Source: Anaerolineae bacterium
GTDB lineage: Bacteria; Chloroflexota; Anaerolineae; Aggregatilineales; Phototrophicaceae
Assembly: GCA_022843385.1 (NCBI GenBank)
Contig: JALHNT010000022.1
Coordinates: forward strand, 1 to 64,000
Direction of reading: 5' to 3'
Length of the DNA: 64,000 nt
Positions within the stretch are counted from its first letter, which is position 1. Every line of letters starts with the position of its first letter. Below the pieces are notes generated by a model. It ran no database searches and had not been told where the DNA came from. It saw only the letters and a list, made by a program, of their open reading frames with translations. A program made the translations under genes and the position numbers. Below, piece after piece: positions 44,325 through 52,787 of the stretch.

Positions 44325-44473
44325 GATTTTGATTCCTGACCATCCGTCTCATTGTTCCGACGATCATGGCCCACCTGCCTGAAACCCACATGAGCGACAG
44401 GACAATGGTTGATAATCCCGCCTGTGATCGCCGGGTGTATTTCAAAGGTTTGGGTAGCAGGGCTATCAATGAA

Positions 44474-44542
44474 CCTCACCCCCGCCTCACTGCGCTCGAC
44501 TCCCCCTCTCCAATCCATTGGAGAGGGGGCTGGGGGGTGAGG
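44474..44542. repeat. REP-like element with 13-base perfect stem
   Basis: Outer arms CCTCACCCC (44474-44482) / GGGGTGAGG (44534-44542) and inner arms CCCCCTCTCCAAT (44502-44514) / ATTGGAGAGGGGG (44517-44529). It fills much of the 301-base gap between the divergent genes at 44324 and 44626; I see nothing else in that gap. Confidence 0.8.
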
Positions 44543-44625
44543 TTGTCCGTCTGGAAATATAGATACCAACAGCTTGAACATGCCTGATGTGGGTTAGAAT
44601 GACACCATCTGAAATGGCATGATGA

Positions 44626-45600
44626 TTGGGGGGGCGCCGCTTGAAGGATCAGATCGAAGCCTTGCTGAAGGCATCGCCCATCACCGGGCTGGCAATATCA
44701 ACCGTGCATGAGGCCCAGGTGACGGCGGTCTATACATGGGGTGAGCTGGAGGGCGAGCCAGTCACGAGTGATACGGTGTGGCCGGTCGCCTCACTGACCA
44801 AACCGGTGTTTGTCTATGGAGTGATGCGGCTGGTCAACCGGGGCTTGCTCGATCTGGATCGCTCGCTGCAAGCCTATCTGCCACCGCATTATCTGGATGA
44901 TTCGGTGTATCGACCAGCGATCACCGCGCGTCATGCCATGAGCCACTCGACCGGTTTCCCCAACTGGCGACCGGCGGAGGGATTACGGGCAGCCTTCATG
45001 CCGGGGACGAAGTTCAGCTACTCATCCGAAGGGCTGACCTATCTCCAGCGCGTTGTCGAACACATCACCGGAATGCCGCTGTCTGCCTATCTGAACGAGC
45101 AGGTTTTTCTGCCGCTGGGGATGAAGCAGGCCCGGCTTCAGGCGGAGTCGCACGCTGATCTGCCGCCCATGCTGCACTTCCTCGAAGGGAGTCTGCTGGC
45201 GAACGCGGCCTTAAGCCTCCGAACAACCGTTGCCGATTACGCGCAATTCATGGCTGCCATGCTGCGTGACGGGCCGGGCGTCAGCGACATGCTGCAACCG
45301 CAGGTCGCAGTTGGCGATGTGCCGAACCTATGGTGGGGGCTGGGCTGGGGAATTCAACAGGTCGCTGCCCGGCGCACGTTCTGGCACTGGGGGGCGCGTG
45401 GCACTCCGAGGACCATGTGTTTCGCGCTGGGCATTCCGAGCGAACGGCGGTCGCTGGTCATCTTCACCAATCATGCCGATGGCCTGCTTCTCTGCCGCGC
45501 CATCAGCGAATTATGGATCGGGTCTTCGAGCCTCCCCGCGTTTGACTGGCTGCTCCCGGCTCACGAGTGGCGACCCGATGGTAAGCAGCGCCGTGCCTGA
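44626..45600 (+). CDS. Serine hydrolase, class C beta-lactamase family
   Basis: A 324-residue protein of the beta-lactamase/transpeptidase-like group. The Ser-x-x-Lys motif is SLTK in WPVASLTKPVF (about residues 56-59), with Tyr-Ser-Ser in FSYSSEGLTYLQ as the second motif and HWGARGTPR near the third. No signal peptide. Probably an esterase or peptidase of unknown substrate rather than a true resistance enzyme. The start is odd: the frame begins with TTG in front of a seven-G run, while a better ATG-ATG pair at 44619 is out of frame by one base. Confidence 0.85.
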   Translation: MGGRRLKDQIEALLKASPITGLAISTVHEAQVTAVYTWGELEGEPVTSDTVWPVASLTKPVFVYGVMRLVNRGLLDLDRSLQAYLPPHYLDDSVYRPAITARHAMSHSTGFPNWRPAEGLRAAFMPGTKFSYSSEGLTYLQRVVEHITGMPLSAYLNEQVFLPLGMKQARLQAESHADLPPMLHFLEGSLLANAALSLRTTVADYAQFMAAMLRDGPGVSDMLQPQVAVGDVPNLWWGLGWGIQQVAARRTFWHWGARGTPRTMCFALGIPSERRSLVIFTNHADGLLLCRAISELWIGSSSLPAFDWLLPAHEWRPDGKQRRA

Positions 45601-45683
45601 TCGAGACATGACTTACACAACATGTAGGGGAGAAACCTTATCCGCTATTCCACACACGTACCTGTTCACCTTGTCCTGATTTT

Positions 45684-45750
45684 CGGACGTGCCATTGCAC
45701 GTCCCTACGAAGGGTCTGCCGTGTAGGGACACCCAATGGGGTGTCCGCCT
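45684..45750. repeat. Double-hairpin REP-like element, copy 1
   Basis: GGACGTGC (45685-45692) / GCACGTCC (45697-45704) and GGACACCC (45727-45734) / GGGTGTCC (45739-45746), joined by CTACGAAGGGTCTGCCGTGT. The reverse complement matches copy 2 at 48489-48554. Flanks hold looser inverted arms (CTGTTCACCTT / AGGTGAATAG). Confidence 0.85.
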
Positions 45751-45832
45751 GGCCTCCATCACGGATAGGTGAATAGATACTCACAACGGGTCGAATCAAA
45801 CGCCCATCCTGATGACCCGACCTGCCCTCAAC

Positions 45833-45885
45833 CAACCACCACCAACCAACAACTCGGAACTAACAACTAACAACTACGAACTCCC
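45833..45885. repeat. Low-complexity AACTAACAACTA heptamer-like tract
   Basis: Tandem words CCAACCACCACC, then GGAACTAACAACTAACAACT before the stop of the minus-strand gene. The same AACTAACAACTAG words occur near 35008-35030 and 24208-24226, each beside a gene end. Confidence 0.5.
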
Positions 45886-46422
45886 CACCACCTCCACCGA
45901 GAGCAGCAGCGCCATCCACCCGCTTTGCACATAGTAGGCGCGGAAGTCGGCCTCGCCCTTGAACAACCGCGCCGCATAACTCGACATGCGAAAGGTCACG
46001 CCGCCGATGGTCACCCGCGCTTTCCACAGACTGTCGGAGGCCGCGTCGATCCGCACGCGCGCCGACCCCTCAGTTTGCCGCACCGCCAGGGACGACGACG
46101 GCTGCATCTTCTGCGTCAGGATCAGCACATACAGGCTGGCGATCAAGAGCAGCAGGCCCAAGCCGCCCAGCACCAGCGCCCCCCACTCGCGCCCGTACCA
46201 CAATAATCCGCCGGCCGTGACCAGCAGCGGCAGCGATGACGGCAACCCGAAGGCCGCGAAAGCGCAGCCGAACGCCCGGTAACAGCCGCGCCCCCGATGG
46301 AGGTTCTCAATCTGACGGGGGGTGAGCCGGCCACCCCGGTTGGCGGCCAGGTCGGCTGCGCTGAAGTGCAACCGTTGCTGGAGCTGCGCGTTCAGCCCGA
46401 CGGGATCAGCTTGCACCGGCAT
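45874..46422 (-). CDS. Membrane protein of unknown function, two membrane segments
   Basis: About 182 residues from the ATG at 46422 (GGAGG five bases upstream), giving MPVQADPVGLNAQLQQRL; an ATG four codons earlier is also open. Residues about 10-50 are soluble (LTPRQIENLHRGRG). Two membrane segments lie about 57-78 and 83-106 (GALVLGGLGLLLLIASLYVL), followed by a beta-rich domain (VRIDAASDSLWKARVTIGG, FRAYYVQSGWMALLLSVEVV). Not recognised. It lies directly after the ABC exporter gene on the same strand and may be its accessory. Confidence 0.75.
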   Translation of the reverse strand: MPVQADPVGLNAQLQQRLHFSAADLAANRGGRLTPRQIENLHRGRGCYRAFGCAFAAFGLPSSLPLLVTAGGLLWYGREWGALVLGGLGLLLLIASLYVLILTQKMQPSSSLAVRQTEGSARVRIDAASDSLWKARVTIGGVTFRMSSYAARLFKGEADFRAYYVQSGWMALLLSVEVVGSS

Positions 46423-46484
46423 GTCATCCTCCATGACTCGGTTGACATCCCGCTTCTACGCGCCCGCCGCCCGCCGGGTTGCGC

Positions 46485-48221
46485 TCACACCGTCAGCGCC
46501 AGCCGGTACAGGCCAGCATACACCCCGTCCTGCGCCATCAGCTCGTCATGCGTCCCTTGCTCATCAATCCCGTTCTCCGTCAGCACCAGGATGCGCCCGG
46601 CGTTGCGGATGGTCGAGAGGCGGTGGGCGATGACCAGCACCGTGCGCTCCTCGGCCAGCTTCTCCAGCGACTCCTGCACCGCTTTCTCGCTCTCGTTATC
46701 CAGCGAACTGGTCGCCTCGTCGAACAGGATGATCGGCGGATCTTTCAGGAAGACGCGGGCGATGCTCAGGCGCTGCTTCTGCCCGCCGGATAACTTGACC
46801 CCGCGCTGACCGATGTCGGTGTCGTAGCCCCTGGGCAGCGCCAGGATGAAGTCATGGGCATTGGCCTGCTTCGCCGCCGCGATGATTTCTTCACGACTAG
46901 CGTCCGGTTTGCCGTAACGGATGTTCTCCGCCACCGTCCCGCTGAACAGATACACATCCTGCTGCACTACACCGATGTTGCGCCGCAGCGAACGCAGCGT
47001 CACCTGACGAATGTCATGACCATCGACCCGGATCTGCCCCTCGGTCGCCTCATAAAAGCGCGGGATGAGCGAGCAGAGCGTGGTCTTGCCCACGCCGGAC
47101 GACCCCACCAGCGCCACATATTCACCCGCCCGGATGTCCAGCGACAGGTTCTCCAGCACATCATCGTGATCGTCGTGATAACGAAAGCTCACCCGGCGAA
47201 ACTGGATCGCCCCCTGCACCCGCCCCAGTTCCAGCGCATCCGGCGCATCGGTGATGTCCGGCGCGATCTCCAGCATCTCAATGAAGCGGTTGAAGCCGGT
47301 GATCCCTTCCTGATACAGCCGGGCGAAGTTCTCCAGCTTGTGGATCGGCTCGACCATGATGCCGACGTACAGCAGAAAGGTCAGCAGCTCTGGCAGATCG
47401 AGCGTCTGCTGCACGATGGCCGCCCCGCCGAAAACGATGACGGCGATGGTGATGAGATGGGTGAAGACATGCACCCCCTGCCAGTGATACGCCTCCGCCC
47501 GGTAGCCATCCGCCCGGCTCTCGACGAAGCGCCGGTTGGCCTCGGCGAACTTGTCGCGCTCGATGGCCTCGTTGGTGAAGGACTTGACGACGCGGATGCC
47601 GGCCAGCGTTTCTTCCAGCCGGGCGTTGATGTCACCGATCCGTGCCTTGCTCGCCCCCAGCGCGATGCCCACCCGCTTCTGAAACACCAGCGCGTAGACC
47701 GCCATGATCGGCAGAAACAGGAAGGTGATGAGCGTCAGTTCGACATTGAGCGTCAACAGGATGACGAAGCTGCCCACGAACTTCAGCAGCGACAGCACCA
47801 GGTCTTCCGGGCCATGATGACACAGCTCGGAAACCCAGAACAGATCATTGCTGATGCGCGACATCAACTGCCCGGTCTTCTGCTCATCGTAGAAGCGGAA
47901 CGAGAGTTTCTGGTAATGATCGAACAGGTCGGCGCGCATATCGCTCTCCATCAGCGCGCCCATCACGTGCCCGCGATAATCGACGAACAGGTTGCACAGC
48001 GTATGCAGCGCCACCAGCCCCAGCATCAGCGCCCCCATCGCGTACACCTGGTTGAGCGTATCCGGCGTGATCTCGCCCAGCACATTGCGGGTGATGAAAC
48101 CGGCGCACAGGGGCAGGGCCAGCGACGCAGCCGACACCAGGAAGGCGTTGCCCATCAGGATCAGCAGCAGCCGGCGGTAGGGTTTGTAGTACGAGAAAAA
48201 CTTCTTCAGTCGCGTGTTCAC
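46485..48221 (-). CDS. ABC exporter, fused membrane and ATPase domains
   Basis: About 578 residues from the GTG at 48221, which has GAGGAG at good spacing; an upstream extension to 48278 is open but less likely. Residues about 15-310 form the six-helix exporter membrane domain. Residues about 340-570 are the ATPase: Walker A GSSGVGKTT, Q-loop, signature KLSGGQKQR, Walker B IILFDEATSSLD and switch His in VIAHRLS. It is a half-transporter that should work as a homodimer, of the MsbA or multidrug type; the substrate cannot be told. Followed on the same strand by a small membrane protein gene. Confidence 0.93.
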   Translation of the reverse strand: MNTRLKKFFSYYKPYRRLLLILMGNAFLVSAASLALPLCAGFITRNVLGEITPDTLNQVYAMGALMLGLVALHTLCNLFVDYRGHVMGALMESDMRADLFDHYQKLSFRFYDEQKTGQLMSRISNDLFWVSELCHHGPEDLVLSLLKFVGSFVILLTLNVELTLITFLFLPIMAVYALVFQKRVGIALGASKARIGDINARLEETLAGIRVVKSFTNEAIERDKFAEANRRFVESRADGYRAEAYHWQGVHVFTHLITIAVIVFGGAAIVQQTLDLPELLTFLLYVGIMVEPIHKLENFARLYQEGITGFNRFIEMLEIAPDITDAPDALELGRVQGAIQFRRVSFRYHDDHDDVLENLSLDIRAGEYVALVGSSGVGKTTLCSLIPRFYEATEGQIRVDGHDIRQVTLRSLRRNIGVVQQDVYLFSGTVAENIRYGKPDASREEIIAAAKQANAHDFILALPRGYDTDIGQRGVKLSGGQKQRLSIARVFLKDPPIILFDEATSSLDNESEKAVQESLEKLAEERTVLVIAHRLSTIRNAGRILVLTENGIDEQGTHDELMAQDGVYAGLYRLALTV

Positions 48222-48876
48222 ACACATCTCCTCAACCCGACGCACAGCAAAGCCGCAGCCCGTCCGCGTCGGGGGCATTCACAAGGGTTGGTTGCCGTAA
48301 GGCAGGGCGAATGACCTCGCAGAATCGAGGTCGTCAGACGCGACTGTTCAGCCAGTCACCGGGGGATATGACGATGGGTGGGGGAATGTGCCTGATACTT
48401 ATGGATCACCGAAAACGATTCGAGAGGGCTGTAGCGGCGCAATATTGACCGTTGATGAATTAAATCGGCATTGCGATTTACGTACCAGCGGACACCCCAT
48501 TGGGTGTCCCTACACCGGTCGGTCGTGCGTAGGGACGTGCAACGGCACGTCCGCCGCATCCTATAGCGATTGCCGAATCAATTGATCAAACCTCAATATT
48601 GCGCCCCTACGGACGATCATCTCATCTTGAGATCGGATTTCCGATTGCACTTAGCACTTTTTACTTTTTACTTCCCACGTCCCGGTGCAGCGGACAGCCA
48701 CGCCGCGTTCGACGGCAGATATGAGGGGAATGGTGCGGACATGATAAGGCCTCCTTTGCACTGGATGGACGATGCCCGGCAGGATAACACAGGCCGCCTG
48801 ATCTGGGAAGGGGTGGGGACTACACTGAAGCCCGCGACTATCGGATGCGATTCACCGGCGCGGCGACCGACATCTG
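48222..48876. other. Gene-free spacer with fold-back element
   Basis: No supported gene. It holds the fold-back element (48431-48610), then AT-rich words ACTTTTTACTTTTTACTT near 48655-48675, then a TGATCTGGGAAGGGG word near 48799-48815 that recurs near 49566-49582. Confidence 0.6.
48431..48610. mobile_element. MITE-like fold-back element enclosing REP copy 2
   Basis: Outer arms GTAGCGGCGCAATATTGA (48431-48448) and TCAATATTGCGCCCCTAC (48593-48610), one mismatch in 18. The similarity continues inward imperfectly (TTGATGAATT ... TCGGCA against TGCCGAATCAATTGATCAAA). The centre (48489-48554) is the double-hairpin element found inverted at 45684-45750. No transposase; it would be moved in trans if mobile. 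Confidence 0.6.
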
Positions 48877-49407
48877 TTATTTAGGCTGTTCAACAATCCA
48901 CAAGACCAGACCCCAGGTGTTGCTGACCCCGCACACCAGGAGCAGCATATCGGCAATCCACAGGGCAGTGAACGCCGGTACGGTTTGCGCCGCAAACAGG
49001 CACACGGTGGCGCTTAAAATCAGCCCGTAACTGACGGGCGGCAGAATGATTTGCGTCAGCCAGTGCCAGGCATCGAAACCTTGATTGCGCCACGCAATCC
49101 TGAAAAGTTGCCACACCCGCTGCCCGGTCAGGAGCAGCCCGCAGACGCCCCCGATCAGCAACACCAGCGCCAGACTTTGTGGGGTATAGGCGGGATTCAG
49201 CATGACACACGAGAACAGCAGGGCCGACATAAAATACACGATGCTGGGCGTCACAAACATGTGGAAGGTGGCGCGTGTGGTGTTCGAAATCAGATGCTGC
49301 CCCAGCGACAACGCCACAAACATCAGTCCCAACAAGGCCGCTGCCGCGCCACCGGTCATGAAATAAAAGTTCTGCCAACTGCGCAGCATCTCGATGAAAA
49401 CATCCAT
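48877..49407 (-). CDS. Integral membrane protein of unknown function
   Basis: About 176 residues from the second ATG (MDVFIEMLRSWQNFYFM); an ATG five codons earlier is also possible. Four to five membrane segments: GGAAAALLGLMFVALSL, FMSALLFSCVMLN, LALVLLIGGVCGLLL, VSYGLILSATVCLFAA and ADMLLLVCGVSNTWGLVLWI. It resembles small hypothetical four-helix membrane proteins seen in many bacteria. No catalytic motif and no operon partner. Confidence 0.75.
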   Translation of the reverse strand: MDVFIEMLRSWQNFYFMTGGAAAALLGLMFVALSLGQHLISNTTRATFHMFVTPSIVYFMSALLFSCVMLNPAYTPQSLALVLLIGGVCGLLLTGQRVWQLFRIAWRNQGFDAWHWLTQIILPPVSYGLILSATVCLFAAQTVPAFTALWIADMLLLVCGVSNTWGLVLWIVEQPK

Positions 49408-49760
49408 TTTGCGTCCGATCATACCTATAGCTTATTGAATGGTTTTATTCATTCTAATCGAACTGCCGATCTTCGCTCAACCTCTCTAATCTGTCCCTGC
49501 ACGAAGGATTTTGAAGGAATCGATGGGTAGCCATGTTCAATCCAATGGACAACAATACGACGCTTGATCTGGGAAGGGGCGGGGGCATCACAGAAAGCAG
49601 ACAGAGCGGCTAAATTCACTGGCGTAGAGACCAACATTCTCACTTATAATGCAAGGTATCGTGAACGAGGCTATATGTTGATTAGCCTCGACCAGCCATA
49701 AGCTAGACAGTCGCATACTGTCCTTCAATCCAACGATTGCTGAGGTAATCATTACAGACA
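49408..49760. other. Gene-free spacer
   Basis: Nothing coding is supported. It contains a second TGATCTGGGAAGGGG word (near 49566-49582), repeated from about 48805, which suggests a small duplicated remnant. The control region of the AlbA_2 gene lies at its right end. Confidence 0.5.
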
Positions 49761-50795
49761 ATGACCGAAGTTTGGGATCAATCTCGTCTTGAACAATACA
49801 TCACTCAGGGCATTGAGGAAAGCCTAACGCTTGACTACAAAGCGGCGGGCTCTCTTGTAAAGAACGACACCAAAAGAGCCGAAGTCACCAAAGATGTCTC
49901 AGCGATGGCAAATTCGGCTGGGGGTATCATCATTTATGGTATTGCTGAAGATCCGACAAATAAGCATCTCCCCGCTCGAATTGATCCTATTGATCGCAAC
50001 CAAATTTCGAAGGAGTGGTTAGAGCAGGTTATCAGTAACATTCGCCCCAAACTTGGCGGGCTGGTGATATATCCTGTCTCTATCAGCACTGCGCCGACTC
50101 ATGTCGTTTACGTTGTAGATATTCCTCAAAGCTACACCGCACATCAGGCTACGGATAAACGCTACTACAAGCGGTTCAATTTTGAGTCAGTAGCAATGGA
50201 GGATTATGAAATCCGCGATGTAATGGGGCGTAATCAACATGCTCAAATTGACATCGACTTCCAGATATTGATTCGCACTGAAATTGAATCGTCACGTATC
50301 GATATGCCTCCACTTTACGACCAACTTAGGGTGTCAAAGAAAGCCGAACCCAAAAAATACACAGTTTACGAACTGAAGGTCAAGCTGTGGAACATAGGTA
50401 AAGTCTATGCTCAATACATTAAGGCGTTTATTCAGATGCCTTGTGCATTAGTCTATGATTACGAAGCAATGCGTCGAGAGCAGCCTGGCAAACCATCTCG
50501 TGAGTTTATCCCTGACGACTACCGTACCTATAGCCGTGATAACACGGTGCGAGACAAAATTAAAGGCGGTGGATGGATGGCTGCTGAGTACGGACCAGCA
50601 CGGCATGTACCGATTTTGCCAGGAATAAGCATGAACGTAGACGGCTTCACTCTAACCGAGGATTTTGAAGCAATCGATTGGGGGCAATGTACAATTAAAT
50701 GGACAACACACGCAGACAATGCTCCTCCTAATTTTGGTGAAGTAGCCATCAAAGATATTGAAATCATTGACCAGAGAAACATGGCATCCGAATAA
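49761..50795 (+). CDS. AlbA_2/Schlafen-like domain protein
   Basis: A 344-residue protein. Residues about 10-130 match the AlbA_2 (Schlafen-like ATPase/DNA-binding) domain: ESLTLDYKAAGSLVKND, DVSAMANSAGGIIIYGIAED, and YVVDIPQSYTAHQATDKRYY. The C-terminal 200 residues (VYELKVKLWNIGKVYAQY, DNAPPNFGEVAIKDIEII) look like a beta-rich sensor and are not recognised. Domain relatives act in transcription control, RNA cleavage or phage defence. The DNA is AT-richer than its neighbours, and the gene is isolated next to repeat copy B, all signs of an accessory gene. Confidence 0.85.
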   Translation: MTEVWDQSRLEQYITQGIEESLTLDYKAAGSLVKNDTKRAEVTKDVSAMANSAGGIIIYGIAEDPTNKHLPARIDPIDRNQISKEWLEQVISNIRPKLGGLVIYPVSISTAPTHVVYVVDIPQSYTAHQATDKRYYKRFNFESVAMEDYEIRDVMGRNQHAQIDIDFQILIRTEIESSRIDMPPLYDQLRVSKKAEPKKYTVYELKVKLWNIGKVYAQYIKAFIQMPCALVYDYEAMRREQPGKPSREFIPDDYRTYSRDNTVRDKIKGGGWMAAEYGPARHVPILPGISMNVDGFTLTEDFEAIDWGQCTIKWTTHADNAPPNFGEVAIKDIEIIDQRNMASE

Positions 50796-50874
50796 CATGA
50801 TGATGAGAAGGCACTGAGTAATTTGGGTGCCATAATGAGACGGCGTAGGAAATGCACCGAAGTGTTGCTGCTTG

Positions 50875-51099
50875 TCACGAAATCCAGTGCAGGATGACCG
50901 GTGCGCCTGCACCCTCATCGCCACAGGGGAAGCGCCACACCGTGCTGCCCTCGACGAAGGTCGCGCTCAACCAGTTGCAGAACAGGCCACCACTCGTCAC
51001 TTCCCGTCCCTGTTCGCTGAAGCGAAAACGATTGAACGGCGCCGGTGCTGTGATCTGCGCCAACCCGATCCACACCAGGAGAAACAGCCGGTGATTCAT
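50875..51099 (-). CDS. Possible small secreted protein or gene remnant
   Basis: A 74-residue frame, MNHRLFLLVWIGLAQITAPA and on, with AGAGGTG just upstream of the ATG and a signal-like N end. The later part (GLFCNWLSATFVEGSTVWRF) looks like a folded secreted fragment, and the body is GC-rich like real genes here. It ends close to repeats. It could be the 5' remnant of a longer gene. No family recognised. Confidence 0.4.
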   Translation of the reverse strand: MNHRLFLLVWIGLAQITAPAPFNRFRFSEQGREVTSGGLFCNWLSATFVEGSTVWRFPCGDEGAGAPVILHWIS

Positions 51100-51257
51100 C
51101 GACACCTCTGGAAAGCTCTCTTTCGGCTTCTTATCGTTATAGCCGCGCAGGAGTCAAAGGGCAAATCACCTTCTCTACACCCATCGGGGTGTCCGCGTAC
51201 CGGATGCTCCAGCATCTGGCGGCGCACACCGGCGCATGGCGCAGCCCAAATGACCCC

Positions 51258-51640
51258 CCACCGATGAGGGGCTTGACATAGATAGCCTTTTTGTTCTATA
51301 ATGATGGCATGGGAAACCTCACCATTTCCCCGTGCAACTTAACAGGCGCATACAGTCGTCAGTCGAAAGTCAACAGACGAAACCCTCGTCCCTCGTTACT
51401 CGTTACTCATCACTTTCAACGCATCACTTTACACTTTGCACGATCTGTGCCGGTCAACTGCTCCCGTGAGTTGTCCGCCGCCGAAATGGATTGTCCGCTG
51501 CCATGATTCATGAATCGCAAAAAGGACTGATGCGAATCTGACGAATTTGACGAATCTTGTGAATCATCGCTCCGTTTTCTCTCTGTGTTTGTCTTTCTGT
51601 CGTTCTCGGTGTCTGTCCGACGACGACGACGACGACACAA
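51258..51640 (+). repeat. Long dispersed noncoding repeat, copy B
   Basis: Colinear with copy A (5129-5450): CCCC/GGGG arms, TTGACA (51273-51278), an 18-base spacer and a consensus TATAAT (51297-51302), the hairpin GGGAAA (51311-51316) / TTTCCC (51325-51330), the box CCCCGTGCAACTTAACA, the GGTCAACTGCTCCCGTGAGTT box, and the GAATCTGAC module (51504-51566), followed by TTTGTCTTT words and a GACGACGAC run near 51619-51634. Confidence 0.65.
51273..51330 (+). promoter_or_regulatory. Consensus sigma70 promoter with hairpin (repeat copy B)
   Basis: TTGACA-N18-TATAAT, the best promoter match I saw in the window, with no protein gene behind it. The hairpin arms change together relative to copy A (GGGAAAC/GTTTCCC there, GGGAAA/TTTCCC here), so the pairing is kept. 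Confidence 0.6.
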
Positions 51641-52088
51641 AACACAGTTGCACGGATAGCCTGTAGTTGCCAGTCGATAGCTGATAGATGGCTCCAATCA
51701 GCAAAATCAGCAGCAACGCAGGGTATGGTCAATCAGCAGCACAAACACCGTAGCGTCTTTTCTGATGACTGACGACTGATTGAGGGAAAAGTTCACAAAA
51801 AGTGTTCGCGAATTTGACGAATTTGACGCACGTTGCGAATCGGGTAATAGCTGAAAACTGACGGCTGAACGTTGTAAGCTGCTCGCCTCAATCAGCAAAA
51901 GCAGCAGCACAGACAGTTGAGAGTGCTGAGTGCAAAGTTCAAAGTTGAAAGGAAAAGATCTCTGATTTCTCTCTCTCTGTTCTCTGTGCCTCTGTGGTTC
52001 AATTCTTCTTGGCGCTGAGACTTTCATCCTTCGGTGGGTCGCCAAGTCATCGTCACTCTGTGGTTCAACTCTTCTTTATTGATCGCTC
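51641..52088. other. Gene-free repeat spacer before the TetR operon
   Basis: No gene supported. It holds AATCAGCAAAATCAGCAGCA words (near 51696 and 51890), a decayed TTTGACGAATTTGACG module (51816-51832), CTGACGACTGA words, and the CTCTGTGCCTCTGTGGTTCAA string (51983-52003), also present in spacer A. Confidence 0.55.
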
Positions 52089-52158
52089 TTGACACAACTG
52101 CGCTTTTGCCTGTATCCTCATGAATGAATGCTCATTCAGTAAACTGACCAGTCGGTCA
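52089..52158 (+). promoter_or_regulatory. Promoter and operators of the TetR-GT1 operon
   Basis: TTGACA (52089-52094), 18-base spacer, TATCCT (52113-52118). Just downstream are two inverted repeats: TGAATG-CT-CATTCA (52125-52138) and TGACC-AGTC-GGTCA (52145-52158). Their place after the -10 and before the TetR start fits self-repression. Confidence 0.65.
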
Positions 52159-52172
52159 ATATGAGGATCACC

Positions 52173-52787
52173 ATGTCAGACCCGGTTCAGGAGCAGGTGC
52201 TCGCCGCCCGCCGCGCTCAGATACTCGATGCCGCTGCCCATACCTTCGCCGAGAAGGGCTATCATCTGACGACCATCAAAGACATCGCCCGCGCAGCTGG
52301 CGTCGCGGATGGCACTATCTATCTCTACTTTGCCAACAAGCCCGCGCTGTTGCTCGCCATCCTGGATCGCATGACCGAAGCCGTGCGCGACAGTGTGGAC
52401 CCGGCCGAACTGGCGGATCTCGACCTGCGCGGCCTCGTCCGTGCCACCCTCGGTCATCCGCTGCGGGCGCTAGGCGGTGAACACGCCGAGCTGTTCCGCG
52501 TCGTCCTCTCGGAGGTCATGGTCAACCCCGTCATGCGCGAGCAGTTCAGCCAGCGCATCCTGACCCCGATGAGCCAGGGCGGTGAACTCATCTTCCAGCA
52601 GTGGGCCGCGCAGCGCGGCCTGCCCCCGGAACGAACGCGCCTGTTGACCCGCGCCATCATGGGCATGATTCTAGGGCTGATTGTCGAATGGATTCTGGGA
52701 GACGAAACGCTGACCACCCACTGGGATGAACTGCCAGATTTTCTGGCTGACCTGATTATCGATGGTATAGGAGACACCCATTCATGA
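52173..52787 (+). CDS. TetR family transcriptional regulator
   Basis: About 204 residues from the ATG with GAGG upstream. Residues about 10-57 are the TetR helix-turn-helix (RRAQILDAAAHTFAEKGYHL, then TIKDIARAAGVADGTIYLYF). The rest is the variable helical ligand domain. The stop overlaps the glycosyltransferase start (ATGA), so it likely controls that gene and itself through the two operators just upstream. The ligand is unknown, perhaps a small toxic compound that the neighbour glycosylates. Confidence 0.93.
   Translation: MSDPVQEQVLAARRAQILDAAAHTFAEKGYHLTTIKDIARAAGVADGTIYLYFANKPALLLAILDRMTEAVRDSVDPAELADLDLRGLVRATLGHPLRALGGEHAELFRVVLSEVMVNPVMREQFSQRILTPMSQGGELIFQQWAAQRGLPPERTRLLTRAIMGMILGLIVEWILGDETLTTHWDELPDFLADLIIDGIGDTHS

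Noticed and set aside
46854..48314. Plus-strand open frame of 486 codons opposite the ABC exporter
   Set aside because: His/Arg/Gln-rich antisense product; the exporter motifs are on the minus strand.
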